Assembly: GCA_016713675.1 (NCBI GenBank)
Contig: JADJOS010000005.1
Coordinates: 248,001 to 312,000 of the forward strand
DNA: 64,000 nt
Reading direction: 5' to 3'
Source: Acidobacteriota bacterium
Lineage (GTDB): Bacteria > Acidobacteriota > Blastocatellia > Pyrinomonadales > Pyrinomonadaceae
In this document: positions 51,311-59,950 of the stretch, piece after piece
How the letters are laid out: each line of letters opens with the position of its first letter
Numbering within the stretch: the first letter of the stretch is position 1
Made by a program: the position numbers and the translations under genes
Notes under the pieces: generated by a model
The model's database searches: none
What the model was told of the DNA's origin: nothing
The model's input: the letters and a program-made list of their open reading frames with translations, nothing else

Positions 51311-52879
51311 TTACCCCTGGTTTTTAACGGGTGTCAGCCCATCGGCGATCTTGTTGAATCGATCTTCGAAACCGAACGGATTTCGATTTGTATCACCGGC
51401 GATCACCGCTTCGTAATTTCCGCCTTCCAACTTCTCAATTCTCACCCAAATTCGCCGGTGAGAATAGAAAAATACAAATATTAGAGCTCCCATTAATCCA
51501 AAGCCCCCTATATACCAAGCGATGAACGCGGCGTCGAATGGATCATATTTTATTGACAGGATATGAGCCGATGGTGACTTTTCAAATTCGGCAAGCCTCC
51601 ATTTATATCCGGCTTTAGGAGCTCCGACAGGCATATTGTCAGCGAGCTTTTGAGCGAATGCGAATACACGAGCTGGCTCACCTCCCGTCGGCGTAACATT
51701 CAGGACCGCAACAGGGTTATTGTATTCGCCAGTCTTGGTAGCCGGTTTTCCGTCCGGACCGAATGTGAAATCGGGTTGAAATTCCCTAAAGTCGACCTTG
51801 GTACCGTCCGCGAGGGTTGCTGACCCGCCGCGGGGAATATCGAGCTTTACGATCTCGGCGCCATTTTGGGGCGTTAGTTCAAGTGTGATATTTCGAGCCG
51901 CCCCGAGTGGAACGGTTTGTGCTTGAAAGAACCGATAGCCGCGATAGCTGAAAGGCTTGTTAAGGCTGACGTCGATGATCTTCGTGCCGTATTGCGGGTC
52001 ATCGATCTTCAATTGAGTCCGCCAGTCAAGTGTATTCGTAACACTGATGTTGCCGCTCGGATCGATCAAAGTCTGCTGAATATCAGTACACTCCATTGTA
52101 AAGGGCAGTTGGACGTTGAATTTTTCCTTTTTGTCGAGGTTGAATTGGATGAGTTGTATCTGATCCGTCACTTGCCCCGGTACCATCCGAACGTCGGCAT
52201 CAAAACCGGTCTGCAGTGCGACAAAGTGCCCAAGAAATAACGTCAACAGAAAAACATGGACGATGTAAGCTCCCAGCCGATTGATCCTGCCCTTTTCGCC
52301 GAAAACCACCAATGAACTGCGATCTTTCATGACTGAAAAATCCTTATTACCGTGTTCGTCAACTCCGTATTCCAATTTACTCGATTCGGTGGTTAATGGA
52401 GTAAACCCGACAGTTCGCAGCAGGTTTGCGGCTTTCTCTCCAGCTTCGGCTTCGTTTTTCGCTGAGAGCTCTATCGTCTTGCTGAATTTTTGTGACAGCA
52501 GCCATCCGCGGGTCGGCGACTTCATTGGATCAGCAATATAGCTCCAGGCGGAAGGGAAGCGATCGATCGAGGCCAGCACGATGTTCAGCGAGAGCCACAA
52601 TAAAAGGGCGTTGTAATAGAGGCTGTGGTAAATGTCGAAGAAACCTAGAGCGCCATAGACTGTCTTTTCCGCCGGTGTAAGTGATACAAAATACGCATCA
52701 AATCCATCTACATTCTGCTGTACTATCAGCATTCCGATCATCGATAGGACAACTAGAATACACAGCAACACAACACCGAGCCGTACGGAACTGAGGATGT
52801 CCAGGATCCGATTCATTACCGGAACGGACTTTCGCTTCGAAGCCTCTTTCGGGCTTATTGTTTCTTCTGCAACAGACAT
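51311..52879 (-). CDS. resB: Cytochrome c biogenesis protein ResB
   Basis: 522 residues. It has three N-terminal membrane helices (RLGVVLLCILVVLSMIGMLI near residues 33-52, YYNALLLWLSLNIVLASID, and one near 215), a large periplasmic beta-rich domain (about 235-450) and a last helix (AAFIAWYIGGFGLMGALIFVFFY). This is the Ccs1/ResB layout. It works with CcsA to deliver and keep haem reduced for cytochrome c assembly. The cytochrome c at 43.4 kb is a likely client. Confidence 0.9.
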   Translation of the reverse strand: MSVAEETISPKEASKRKSVPVMNRILDILSSVRLGVVLLCILVVLSMIGMLIVQQNVDGFDAYFVSLTPAEKTVYGALGFFDIYHSLYYNALLLWLSLNIVLASIDRFPSAWSYIADPMKSPTRGWLLSQKFSKTIELSAKNEAEAGEKAANLLRTVGFTPLTTESSKLEYGVDEHGNKDFSVMKDRSSLVVFGEKGRINRLGAYIVHVFLLTLFLGHFVALQTGFDADVRMVPGQVTDQIQLIQFNLDKKEKFNVQLPFTMECTDIQQTLIDPSGNISVTNTLDWRTQLKIDDPQYGTKIIDVSLNKPFSYRGYRFFQAQTVPLGAARNITLELTPQNGAEIVKLDIPRGGSATLADGTKVDFREFQPDFTFGPDGKPATKTGEYNNPVAVLNVTPTGGEPARVFAFAQKLADNMPVGAPKAGYKWRLAEFEKSPSAHILSIKYDPFDAAFIAWYIGGFGLMGALIFVFFYSHRRIWVRIEKLEGGNYEAVIAGDTNRNPFGFEDRFNKIADGLTPVKNQG

Positions 52880-53040
52880 CGCTTATTTGCAAGATTAGCT
52901 AAAACTTCATTGTATGTCATGCGGCCATAAATAAGTTCGGCTTGTGCCTAATAAAATATGTGATTATCAAACGCATATTTGGAAAATCAATTTGGAGAAG
53001 CTATCCTTGACGTTAAAGTTTCGTGCCGAATTAGGATCCA

Positions 53041-53943
53041 ATGGACACAGCAGCAGTAAAGATAGAAGACGTAAGGGAATTTAGCGTGCGGGATAAGCTG
53101 TCTGCGTATGTGGAGCTGACCAAGCCGCGCATTGCTTTTTTGCTTGTGTTGACGTCGGCGGCCGGCTTTTATCTTGCAACAAAAGGGAGCTTTGACACCG
53201 TTTTGTTCATCAACGCAATGATAGGCATAACCCTGCTGGCATTTGGCGTTGCTACGCTCAACCAATGGGTCGAACGCGATATCGATCCGCTGATGGAACG
53301 CACAGAAAAGCGTCCGCTCCCTTCGAAGCGCGTTTCTCCAAACGAGGCACTTTTTTTCGGGATCGTCCAATGTGCGGTTGCCGAGGCATATCTGCTATTC
53401 CTGGTCAACGGCCTTACCGCTGTATTGGGATTGGTGGTTATCGTCGGCTACGTTTTGGTCTATACGCCGCTGAAAACCCGTACGTCGGCTTCGACGGCCA
53501 TTGGTGCCATTCCCGGTGCATTGCCGCCGCTGATGGGCTGGACCGCAGCAGCAAATGAAATCACCGTCGCGGCCTGGGCATTGTTTGCGATGCAGTTCCT
53601 TTGGCAGTTTCCTCATTTTTTTGCTATCGCGTGGATGTATCGGGAACAATATAAAAATGCCGGAATATTGATGCTTCCGGTTGTAGAACCAACCGGAACG
53701 CTAACTTTTAGGCAGATCGTGCTCTTTACGATAATGCTTGTGCCAGTGAGCATTGCGCCTTTTATTTTTGGGATCTCCGGTATCTTTTTTCTGGTCGGGG
53801 CCATTTTGCTCGGACTCTGGTTCCTGTATGCGGGAGTCCGGTCGGCGCTTGATCGATCGAATGAACGTGCCCGAAAACTGCTGCTCGTTTCAGTGATCTA
53901 TCTACCACTTCTTTTTATTCTGATGGTCGCCAATAAACTGTGA
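53041..53943 (+). CDS. ctaB: Protoheme IX farnesyltransferase
   Basis: 300 residues with about nine membrane helices. UbiA-superfamily prenyltransferase: LTKPRIAFLLVLTSAAG, the Asp-rich motif NQWVERDIDPLMERTEKRPLP for Mg-diphosphate, and YTPLKTRTSASTAIGAIPGA. It makes haem O for haem-copper oxidases. cox subunit III follows after 4 bp, confirming the role. The start has no clear ribosome site. The gap to the divergent resB is 161 bp and probably holds both promoters. Confidence 0.94.
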   Translation: MDTAAVKIEDVREFSVRDKLSAYVELTKPRIAFLLVLTSAAGFYLATKGSFDTVLFINAMIGITLLAFGVATLNQWVERDIDPLMERTEKRPLPSKRVSPNEALFFGIVQCAVAEAYLLFLVNGLTAVLGLVVIVGYVLVYTPLKTRTSASTAIGAIPGALPPLMGWTAAANEITVAAWALFAMQFLWQFPHFFAIAWMYREQYKNAGILMLPVVEPTGTLTFRQIVLFTIMLVPVSIAPFIFGISGIFFLVGAILLGLWFLYAGVRSALDRSNERARKLLLVSVIYLPLLFILMVANKL

Positions 53944-53947
53944 ACCT

Positions 53948-54664
53948 ATGGACGTCGGAACAGCTGAGCTGATCAACGAAAACGAAGAGCCAAAGCGTAG
54001 GCGTTCGGGCTTTTCGAGCGGATCGTCGCCCAGCAGTGGAGGGCGCAATAAGGGCGGCGGAGGCTCGGACGGCCCAGATGACCATCCTGACGGCGAGCCG
54101 ACGGCGTTTCGGCCTGAAAAGGCCCGCATTCTTACGGGTTTCCTATTATTGGTCGTTCTGATGACATTCGGCGGGATGATCGGAGCCTATGTGGTCATCG
54201 CGACAAATAAAGCCGCGGAATGGCAGCCTTTCGCATTGCCGATACCGGTTTGGATCAGCACCGCACTCATCCTCCTAAGCAGTATTACCTATGTGATTTC
54301 CGAGCGAGCTACCATCATAAACGATCAGCCCAAGGCTAAGAAATGGATGATCGTGACGACCGTTCTCGGAGCCTTTTTCATATCGTCTCAGATACTCGCG
54401 TGGATCCAATTGACACGCCGCGGACTGTATATGGAAGGGAATCCGTATGCCGGATTTTTCTATATACTGACGGCTGTGCATGCCGTCCACGTGATCGGCG
54501 GTAGCTCGGCATTGTCCAGTATATTGCTCAAATCGTGGTATCCGGCCGGCAGCGAGACGGACGTATTGCGGCGTATTTCGCTCGCCAAGGTCGTCGGGTG
54601 GTACTGGCATTTTATGGGGCTTTTGTGGCTCGTGCTGTTGTTCATGCTCGGTTTTTGGAAATAA
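53948..54664 (+). CDS. ctaE: Cytochrome c oxidase subunit III
   Basis: 238 residues. The first 55 are a Gly/Ser/Pro/Asp-rich cytoplasmic tail, unusual in length. Five membrane helices follow, as in short bacterial subunit III proteins. Conserved spots are QLTRRGLYMEGNPYAGFFYILTAVHAVHVIGG (given in part: YILTAVHAVHV) and VGWYWHFMGLLWL, which includes the His/Trp pattern of the family. It belongs to an aa3- or caa3-type oxidase; subunits I and II are not in the window. Confidence 0.92.
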   Translation: MDVGTAELINENEEPKRRRSGFSSGSSPSSGGRNKGGGGSDGPDDHPDGEPTAFRPEKARILTGFLLLVVLMTFGGMIGAYVVIATNKAAEWQPFALPIPVWISTALILLSSITYVISERATIINDQPKAKKWMIVTTVLGAFFISSQILAWIQLTRRGLYMEGNPYAGFFYILTAVHAVHVIGGSSALSSILLKSWYPAGSETDVLRRISLAKVVGWYWHFMGLLWLVLLFMLGFWK

Positions 54665-54665
54665 G

Positions 54666-55115
54666 ATGGAATCGGCACTCTCGATCTTTCCGCACATCAA
54701 CGCATCGCTGAATACGCTAAGCGCGTGTTTTTTGCTGGCCGGGTTTTATTTCATAATGAAGCGGCAGATCTCGCGGCATCGCTTCTGTATGGTCGCGGCC
54801 TGCTGTGTTTCCGCTTTGTTTTTGATCTGCTACATTACGTATCATTCGCTGCGGACCTATTATCTGGGACTAGGGCCAACAAAATTTACCGGTGAAGGCC
54901 TGATACGCCCCGTTTACTTCACGATCCTGACCTCGCACACTATCCTGGCGACGCTAATCACTCCATTCATCCTTGTCACGCTCAGACGCGGCCTAAAGGG
55001 CGATCTGGAGCGTCACAAACGGCTTGCACGGCTCGTCTATCCTATTTGGCTATATGTCTCTATCACGGGAGTTGTCGTCTATCTTTTGCTCTATCAGATC
55101 TATCCGGCACGCTAG
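54666..55115 (+). CDS. DUF420 (CtaM-like) membrane protein
   Basis: 149 residues with four membrane helices. Conserved His residues (FPHINASLNTLS, TYHSLRTYY, ILTSHTILATL, RHKRLARLVYPIWLYVSITG) are typical of DUF420. The B. subtilis relative (YozB/CtaM) is needed for assembly of aa3 oxidase. It starts one base after the cox III stop. It closes a ctaB-ctaE-DUF420 operon dedicated to oxidase biogenesis. Confidence 0.9.
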   Translation: MESALSIFPHINASLNTLSACFLLAGFYFIMKRQISRHRFCMVAACCVSALFLICYITYHSLRTYYLGLGPTKFTGEGLIRPVYFTILTSHTILATLITPFILVTLRRGLKGDLERHKRLARLVYPIWLYVSITGVVVYLLLYQIYPAR

Positions 55116-55148
55116 ACAAACTTTTTTCGCGATCGAGCATCTTAACTA

Positions 55149-55177
55149 TTGAAATGATGACACGCAGGTGTTATTAT
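55149..55177 (+). promoter_or_regulatory. Promoter of the riboswitch transcript
   Basis: TTGAAA and TATTAT are spaced by exactly 17 bases. A start near 55184 would place the first base about 11 nt before the c-di-AMP aptamer. It is separate from the oxidase operon, whose last gene ends at 55115. Confidence 0.65.
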
Positions 55178-55194
55178 TTGGTTGTTGAAAAGTT

Positions 55195-55330
55195 GATCAC
55201 CGAAGCGTTCCATTGGGGAACGCACGGGGGAACCAAAGTTTCTGCGAATTTTCGCGAAACAGGGGCGAAGCGTCATGAGACGCAGGGATACTCTTTCGTT
55301 CCTAGCCCGTCAGCTAACCTCGTAGGTGTG
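55195..55330 (+). ncRNA. Cyclic di-AMP riboswitch (ydaO/yuaA class)
   Basis: The class landmarks occur in order: CACCGAAGCG (P1 5' side and ACCGA), then ACGGGGGAACC, a hairpin, GGGGCGAA, the hairpin GCGTCATGAGACGC, AGGGATACTCTTTCGTTCCT, and the highly conserved CCCGTCAGCTAACCTCGTAGGTG (given here in two parts: CCCGTCAGCTAACC and CTCGTAGGTG). CACC and GGTG close P1. The aptamer senses c-di-AMP and normally turns off cell-wall hydrolase or potassium-transport genes. Here only about 105 bp separate it from a terminator and no gene follows. Recognition is by eye; the Rfam RF00379 model should confirm it. Confidence 0.88.
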
Positions 55331-55434
55331 GCAAAGGAGTTACAGCAGGGATTAAGCCTTACATGGGCGCGATTTAAGATGTGCTTCCCGCATTTCAACA
55401 AACAATGAAGCAGACATCCGGTCTTCTCAAAGAG

Positions 55435-55468
55435 AAAAGTTCCGCTCGAAAGGGCGGAACTTTTTTTG
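55435..55468 (+). terminator. Intrinsic terminator ending the riboswitch transcript
   Basis: AAAAGTTCCGC/GCGGAACTTTT stem with a 9-base loop TCGAAAGGG and seven T. The transcript from about 55184 to here would be about 285 nt. Between aptamer and terminator only micro-frames exist (a 26-codon frame from GTG 55328 and MCFPHFNKQ from 55379), neither with a placed ribosome site. Confidence 0.85.
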
Positions 55469-55515
55469 TTTTGGGGGGAACCCAAATGTGTATTTGTTAG
55501 TGTTTTGGTCAAATT

Positions 55516-55531
55516 GTGGTACGTACCACAT
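55516..55531. promoter_or_regulatory. 16-bp perfect palindrome
   Basis: TGTGGTACGTACCACA, with AAAT/ATTT flanks, stands alone in AT-rich DNA. It has the look of a repressor operator, but no start site is nearby on either strand. Confidence 0.4.
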
Positions 55532-55574
55532 TTAAATCAACATAATCGATGAAAATGTCGTAAAAATGCGTTCT

Positions 55575-55698
55575 GCGACAGTTTTTAAGGGGGCTGGCGA
55601 CAATGTTTTAGGGGGCTTGCGACAGTAAACAACGGGGTCAGCGACAATAAAAGAACCCCCAGCGACAATCCCAAAACGGGCGTAAAAGACTGTCGCTG
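55575..55698. repeat. Imperfect tandem array of about 22-bp units, then an inverted unit
   Basis: Units begin GCGACA at 55575, 55597, 55619, 55641 and 55662, with a consensus near GCGACARTnnnnnAnGGGGnYn. The array is closed by an inverted copy, GACTGTCGCTGG, at about 55688-55699. The rest of the 857-bp gap up to the M1 gene (55700-55972) shows no gene I can support. Confidence 0.65.
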
Positions 55699-55972
55699 GC
55701 CGCCGAGCCGGTTCATTTACAACGAAGACCCATCGCCGCCCAATATTCCCAGTCAGGATCGCGTGCCCAACCACTCGTTCGCCAGACCCCATCGCATCCA
55801 GGCAGCCCAACCGTCCATACGTTCCATCGTTTTTTCGCGGTGATCTAGCAAGAGCAAGCCGGCCCGATGCGGACGTCAGCCGGACACGAGTGTCCGTACT
55901 CCGGGGCCGAAGTTTACATCTCGATTTGCTATAAACGTGTGATCCCTCGGGGATCAACAAATCATTCGATTT

Positions 55973-57667
55973 TCATTTTGCATACACGATCTTTGCGATC
56001 TTCACCGTTTTTGCCGGGGTTTTGAAGTCCGGTACGAGTTTAAGCAGCGTTGGCTTTGATCGGAGTTTTATGGTGAATGTTTCGGTGCGTTTTGTGACCT
56101 CGACGTCTTTGTTGACCGGCCCTGAGGCAGTGTCGACCTCGAATTCGAGCGGCAGGCGAAATGCTGCAGGCACGATCGCGTCGGCCTTCTGGGTTTGGGT
56201 GACGGTGATGGTGATCGTCTTTTTGGCGGCCGAATATTTGGAAGTGACGGAGAGCCGCGGGGCACCTGAGTGATAGACCCATTGGTCGAAGAACCAGTCG
56301 AGGTCCTGGCCTGACGCCTGTTCCATGGCGGTTTTCAGGTCTTCAGTTCCAACGCCCGCGAATTTGTGCCGATTCAGATAGACATTTACGGCTTTCCAAA
56401 AGTTCTCGGTGCCGACCTGTTCGCGGAGCATGTGGAGGACGACGCCGCCTTTGTTGTAGGTGACCGACGCGTTGTCGAAAAGCTTATCTACCTCGCCGGC
56501 ACGCAGGTTATAGAGGCCGTGGCGGCGGCCGGTCATCGAGTCGTTTCCGAGGAATTCGTCGGCGTCCATCTGGACCTTTTGGACGTAGGCATCCCGCCCG
56601 AGCTTGCGTTCGCGATAGACGGCCTCCATGTAGGTCGCAAATCCTTCGTTGAGCCAGAGCTCGGCCCAGTTGCGGCATGTGACGAGGTTGCCGAACCATG
56701 AATGGGCGAGCTCGTGCGAGACGAGATCGGTGACTACGCCTTTGCCGAATTCGAAATCGCCAAAGAATATCTCGCTGTCCGCCATCGTTGTCGCAGTAAT
56801 ATTCTCCATACCGCCGAACTGGAATTTAGCGACGATCGTCTGATCGTATTTGTTATACGGATAGAGTACGCCGGTGACTTCCTCGAAGACCTGCATCATC
56901 TCCTTGGTCGGGCCAAAGGCCGTTTGTGCGGTCTTTTCACGGCCGGGATAGACGTATGAACCAAGCGGAATGCCGCGATATTGGTCGTCGACGCGTGAAT
57001 ATTTGCCAACTATGAAAGATACAAGATAGGTCGAATGCGGCACCGGCATTTTGAAATGCCAGGTCTCCTTTCCATCCGCGGCGTCCACTTTGCCGAGAAA
57101 TTCGCCGTTGCCGATCACGGTCTCGCCTTTGTCGGCGGTGATCAGTTCTTCGGTAGTTGCCTTATCACTCGGGAAATCGAAAGACGGGAACCAATGACGT
57201 GCTTCGTCGGGCTCGCCCTGCGTCCATATCTGGGCCGAATGGCCGTTCTCGCCATTGGACGCATCAACGAAATAGATACCCTTTTTCGGTGATGCGGAAT
57301 ATTTGAAACGCACTGCGATGGTCTCTTCGGGGCCGTAGGCACGATCCAGCGTGACGATGACCTTTCCTTCGGCAGTTTTGTATTCGAGCTTGGATCCGGT
57401 AGGTTCGAGGGCGACCGATTCAAAGGCGAGTCCGACAGCATCCAGCTCAAGCGTCCGAAATCCGGGCTTGAGCGGCTTGACACTGACTGTCGTGTCGCCG
57501 AGCACCTTCTTTTGCGAGCGGTCGAATGCGACTCGGATCGTGTAATGCTGTGCATCGAACGTCTGCGGCCGGTCAAATTCCGTACGGTTTTGGGCTAATA
57601 CGGAAAAGGCCGACAGCAGTAACGCTGCGGCCAGAGTTGCGAGAAAAACACGTCTCTTTAACTTCAT
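55973..57667 (-). CDS. Secreted M1-family zinc aminopeptidase (second copy)
   Basis: 564 residues with signal peptide MKLKRRVFLATLAAALLLSA. The M1 beta domain (about 30-215) precedes the catalytic domain: GGMENITATTM as exopeptidase motif and the zinc site HELAHSWFGNLVT plus WLNEGFATYME. It is similar in length and layout to the M1 peptidase at 30.8-32.4 kb, so they are paralogues with probably different residue preference. It is followed by an S9 peptidase gene in the same direction across a palindromic spacer. Confidence 0.9.
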   Translation of the reverse strand: MKLKRRVFLATLAAALLLSAFSVLAQNRTEFDRPQTFDAQHYTIRVAFDRSQKKVLGDTTVSVKPLKPGFRTLELDAVGLAFESVALEPTGSKLEYKTAEGKVIVTLDRAYGPEETIAVRFKYSASPKKGIYFVDASNGENGHSAQIWTQGEPDEARHWFPSFDFPSDKATTEELITADKGETVIGNGEFLGKVDAADGKETWHFKMPVPHSTYLVSFIVGKYSRVDDQYRGIPLGSYVYPGREKTAQTAFGPTKEMMQVFEEVTGVLYPYNKYDQTIVAKFQFGGMENITATTMADSEIFFGDFEFGKGVVTDLVSHELAHSWFGNLVTCRNWAELWLNEGFATYMEAVYRERKLGRDAYVQKVQMDADEFLGNDSMTGRRHGLYNLRAGEVDKLFDNASVTYNKGGVVLHMLREQVGTENFWKAVNVYLNRHKFAGVGTEDLKTAMEQASGQDLDWFFDQWVYHSGAPRLSVTSKYSAAKKTITITVTQTQKADAIVPAAFRLPLEFEVDTASGPVNKDVEVTKRTETFTIKLRSKPTLLKLVPDFKTPAKTVKIAKIVYAK

Positions 57668-57703
57668 AAGGGTTTGAAAAATTCTCTAATGTATATTGTC
57701 AGA

Positions 57704-57792
57704 GGCCTCTGCGAAGATCTCTCTGTACTCAGCGTGGATCGATCGTTAATATCGATGCCCACGCGGAGTGCTGAGAGGATGACGCAGAGGCC
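57704..57792. repeat. Palindromic intergenic element between two peptidase genes
   Basis: Outer arms GGCCTCTGCG and CGCAGAGGCC are perfect. Inner arms CTCTC/GAGAG and GCGTGG/CCACGC nest inside. The whole 89-bp segment could form a long imperfect hairpin. Confidence 0.6.
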
Positions 57793-57820
57793 GGTGAAAA
57801 GAGCCTGACTTCCGGTGCGG

Positions 57821-59863
57821 CTATTTTAAGTACTTGTTGAACCAATCCATCACGTTCGCATACCAGAACTCGGAGTTCTGCGGCTTGAGGATCCAGTGGC
57901 CTTCGTCCGGAAAAACGATCAGTTTCGACGGCACGTTCTTGAGCTGCAGCGTCGTGTAGAGCTGGTAGCTCTGATCGACCGGAACGCGGTAATCGATCTC
58001 GCCGGCAGTGACAAGCGTCGGCGTCGCGAAATTCTTGGCGAATTTGTGCGGCGACCATTTGTTGTAGTTGACCGGATTTTCCCATGGCATTCCCTTGAAT
58101 TCCCAATTCACGAACCATATCTCTTCGGTCGAGGTGGCCATGCTCTCGAGATTGTAAACACCGGCGTGTGAGACGAACGCTTTGTATTTGAACCTCGGAT
58201 CATTGTTGTGTCCAAGCAGCCAATCGACCATATAGCCGCCGTAGCTGGCTCCGGCAGCACCAATGCGTGTTTTATCGATGAACGGTTTCTTGACGACCTC
58301 GGCGACTCCGTTGGCGATATCAATATGGGCCTTTCCGCCCCAATCGGCTGATATGTCGTCAACAAATTTCTGTCCATATCCCGTCGATCCGCGGGGATTG
58401 GGCATAAAGACGACGTAGCCCTGGTTCGCAAAGATCTGCGGATTCCAGCGATAACCCCAATTGTCGCTCCATGCGCCCTGCGGCCCTCCATGGATAAGAA
58501 CGATCAGGGGATACTTCTTTGCAGGATCGAAATTCGCGGGCTTGAGAAGAAAGCCGTGGACGTTGGTATTGAGCGCACCCTTCCAGTCCATTTCCTCGGA
58601 CTTACGAAGCCCGAAATTCGCGAGAGCATCCTTGTTTACGGCGGTCAGTGCCTTGAGGCCTTCGCCGTCCGCGCCAACGCTCATGATCTCGGCCGGAGCG
58701 TCGTTCGAACTGGCTGAGAATACGATCGTGCGTCCGTCACGGGTGACGTTCAGACTGCCGGCAGTGACGCCGCCGAGTACCTTTTTGACGTGAGTGGCAA
58801 TACGAAGGCGAAAGTCCGGTTCGACCGGAACGGAGAAGATCGGCGAGCGTCCGCGTTCTCCTGCGACGAAAAATACCGTATTACCGTCGGCCGAAATGGT
58901 CATATCATCGACCTGTTGGTCGAAACCTTTCGTCAATTCGACGATCTCGCCTGATTGCGGATCATATCGCATGATGCGCCAGCGGTCGGCCTCAAATGTT
59001 GCCCGCTGCTGCGAACGGAAAAGCAGATACTTGCCGTCCGGTGTATACATCGGGCTGGCATCGTAGCCTTTCATGCCGGCAGTGATATTCTTTGCTGCTC
59101 CGCCGCTTAGGTTTTGGATGTAGATGTCGCTGTTCGTCGATGTAGCCTCGACGCGGTCGGGGTTTCGCAGATAAACGATGCTCGAGCTGTCGGGCGAGAA
59201 AAGATAATCGGTACCTGTCGCGGCTCCGTACGGCGGCGAATCAAAATCGCCCGGAGTCACATCTCGAGCCGGGCCGCCTTTGGCGGAGACAACGAAAACG
59301 TGTGTTCTGAGGCGATCTCGCCAATCGGTCCAGTGGCGGAACAACAGGCGTTCGGTTACCTTTGCTTTGACCTTGCTGTTCTCGGCCTTTTCGCTCTCAA
59401 GCTTGTTGCACTCGTCAGATTTGCATTCGGGATAAACATCGCTCGAGAATGCGATCCATTTGCCGTCGGGCGACCAAACCGGCTGACTGCCGCCGGTCGA
59501 GAGCTTGGTGACCTGTTCGCGGCCGTCGCCGTCGGGTTCCATTGTCCAGATCTGGCCTCCGTGGACGTACGCGATGTGCTTGCCGTCGGGCGACCAACGC
59601 GGGTTGCTGCTGGACTTGTCAGCTTTTGTGACCTGCCGCTGATTGCGGCCGTCGATGTTCATCACATAGATCTGGTTAAGCGTGCGATTTGCGGCCTTGT
59701 CAACGATGCCGAGTGTGAAGGCGACCCTTTTGCCGTCGGGCGAGAGCTGCGGATCGGAGACTCGCTTCATCGCGATCAGATCGTTGACAGTGAATGTAGT
59801 TTGAGCTTGAGCAGCGATCGAAATGACGATCGCAAAAAGAAAGACGGAAAATAGTCGTTTCAT
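57821..59863 (-). CDS. Secreted S9-family prolyl oligopeptidase-like peptidase
   Basis: 680 residues from ATG 59863. A signal peptide (about 1-20) is followed by a beta-propeller with repeated PDGKxIAF/WSPDGK units (about 30-410) and an alpha/beta hydrolase domain. The nucleophile is the Ser in GASYGGYMVDW, the His is in FPDEGHWI, and the Asp is in the preceding GEIDYRVP region. It resembles acylaminoacyl or dipeptidyl peptidase IV-like enzymes that cleave short peptides entering the propeller. It belongs to the extracellular protein-degradation set of this region. Confidence 0.92.
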   Translation of the reverse strand: MKRLFSVFLFAIVISIAAQAQTTFTVNDLIAMKRVSDPQLSPDGKRVAFTLGIVDKAANRTLNQIYVMNIDGRNQRQVTKADKSSSNPRWSPDGKHIAYVHGGQIWTMEPDGDGREQVTKLSTGGSQPVWSPDGKWIAFSSDVYPECKSDECNKLESEKAENSKVKAKVTERLLFRHWTDWRDRLRTHVFVVSAKGGPARDVTPGDFDSPPYGAATGTDYLFSPDSSSIVYLRNPDRVEATSTNSDIYIQNLSGGAAKNITAGMKGYDASPMYTPDGKYLLFRSQQRATFEADRWRIMRYDPQSGEIVELTKGFDQQVDDMTISADGNTVFFVAGERGRSPIFSVPVEPDFRLRIATHVKKVLGGVTAGSLNVTRDGRTIVFSASSNDAPAEIMSVGADGEGLKALTAVNKDALANFGLRKSEEMDWKGALNTNVHGFLLKPANFDPAKKYPLIVLIHGGPQGAWSDNWGYRWNPQIFANQGYVVFMPNPRGSTGYGQKFVDDISADWGGKAHIDIANGVAEVVKKPFIDKTRIGAAGASYGGYMVDWLLGHNNDPRFKYKAFVSHAGVYNLESMATSTEEIWFVNWEFKGMPWENPVNYNKWSPHKFAKNFATPTLVTAGEIDYRVPVDQSYQLYTTLQLKNVPSKLIVFPDEGHWILKPQNSEFWYANVMDWFNKYLK

Positions 59864-59950
59864 AGTTTTTTCCTCGGAAATTAGATGCAAGATACGATTC
59901 ATTATGCCATAGAATTTGGGAAGTTTATATCGTTGGGATAGGATGTAAGC

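Noticed and set aside
53007..53037. Promoter TTGACG-N19-TAGGAT for ctaB
   Set aside because: Spacing is long and the start point would fall at or after the ATG; too weak to annotate.
55046..55408. 120-codon plus-strand frame across the riboswitch
   Set aside because: Starts inside the DUF420 gene and reads through the structured aptamer; not a protein.
55532..55960. 142-codon minus-strand frame
   Set aside because: Covers the GCGACA array and low-complexity DNA; no ribosome site or family resemblance.
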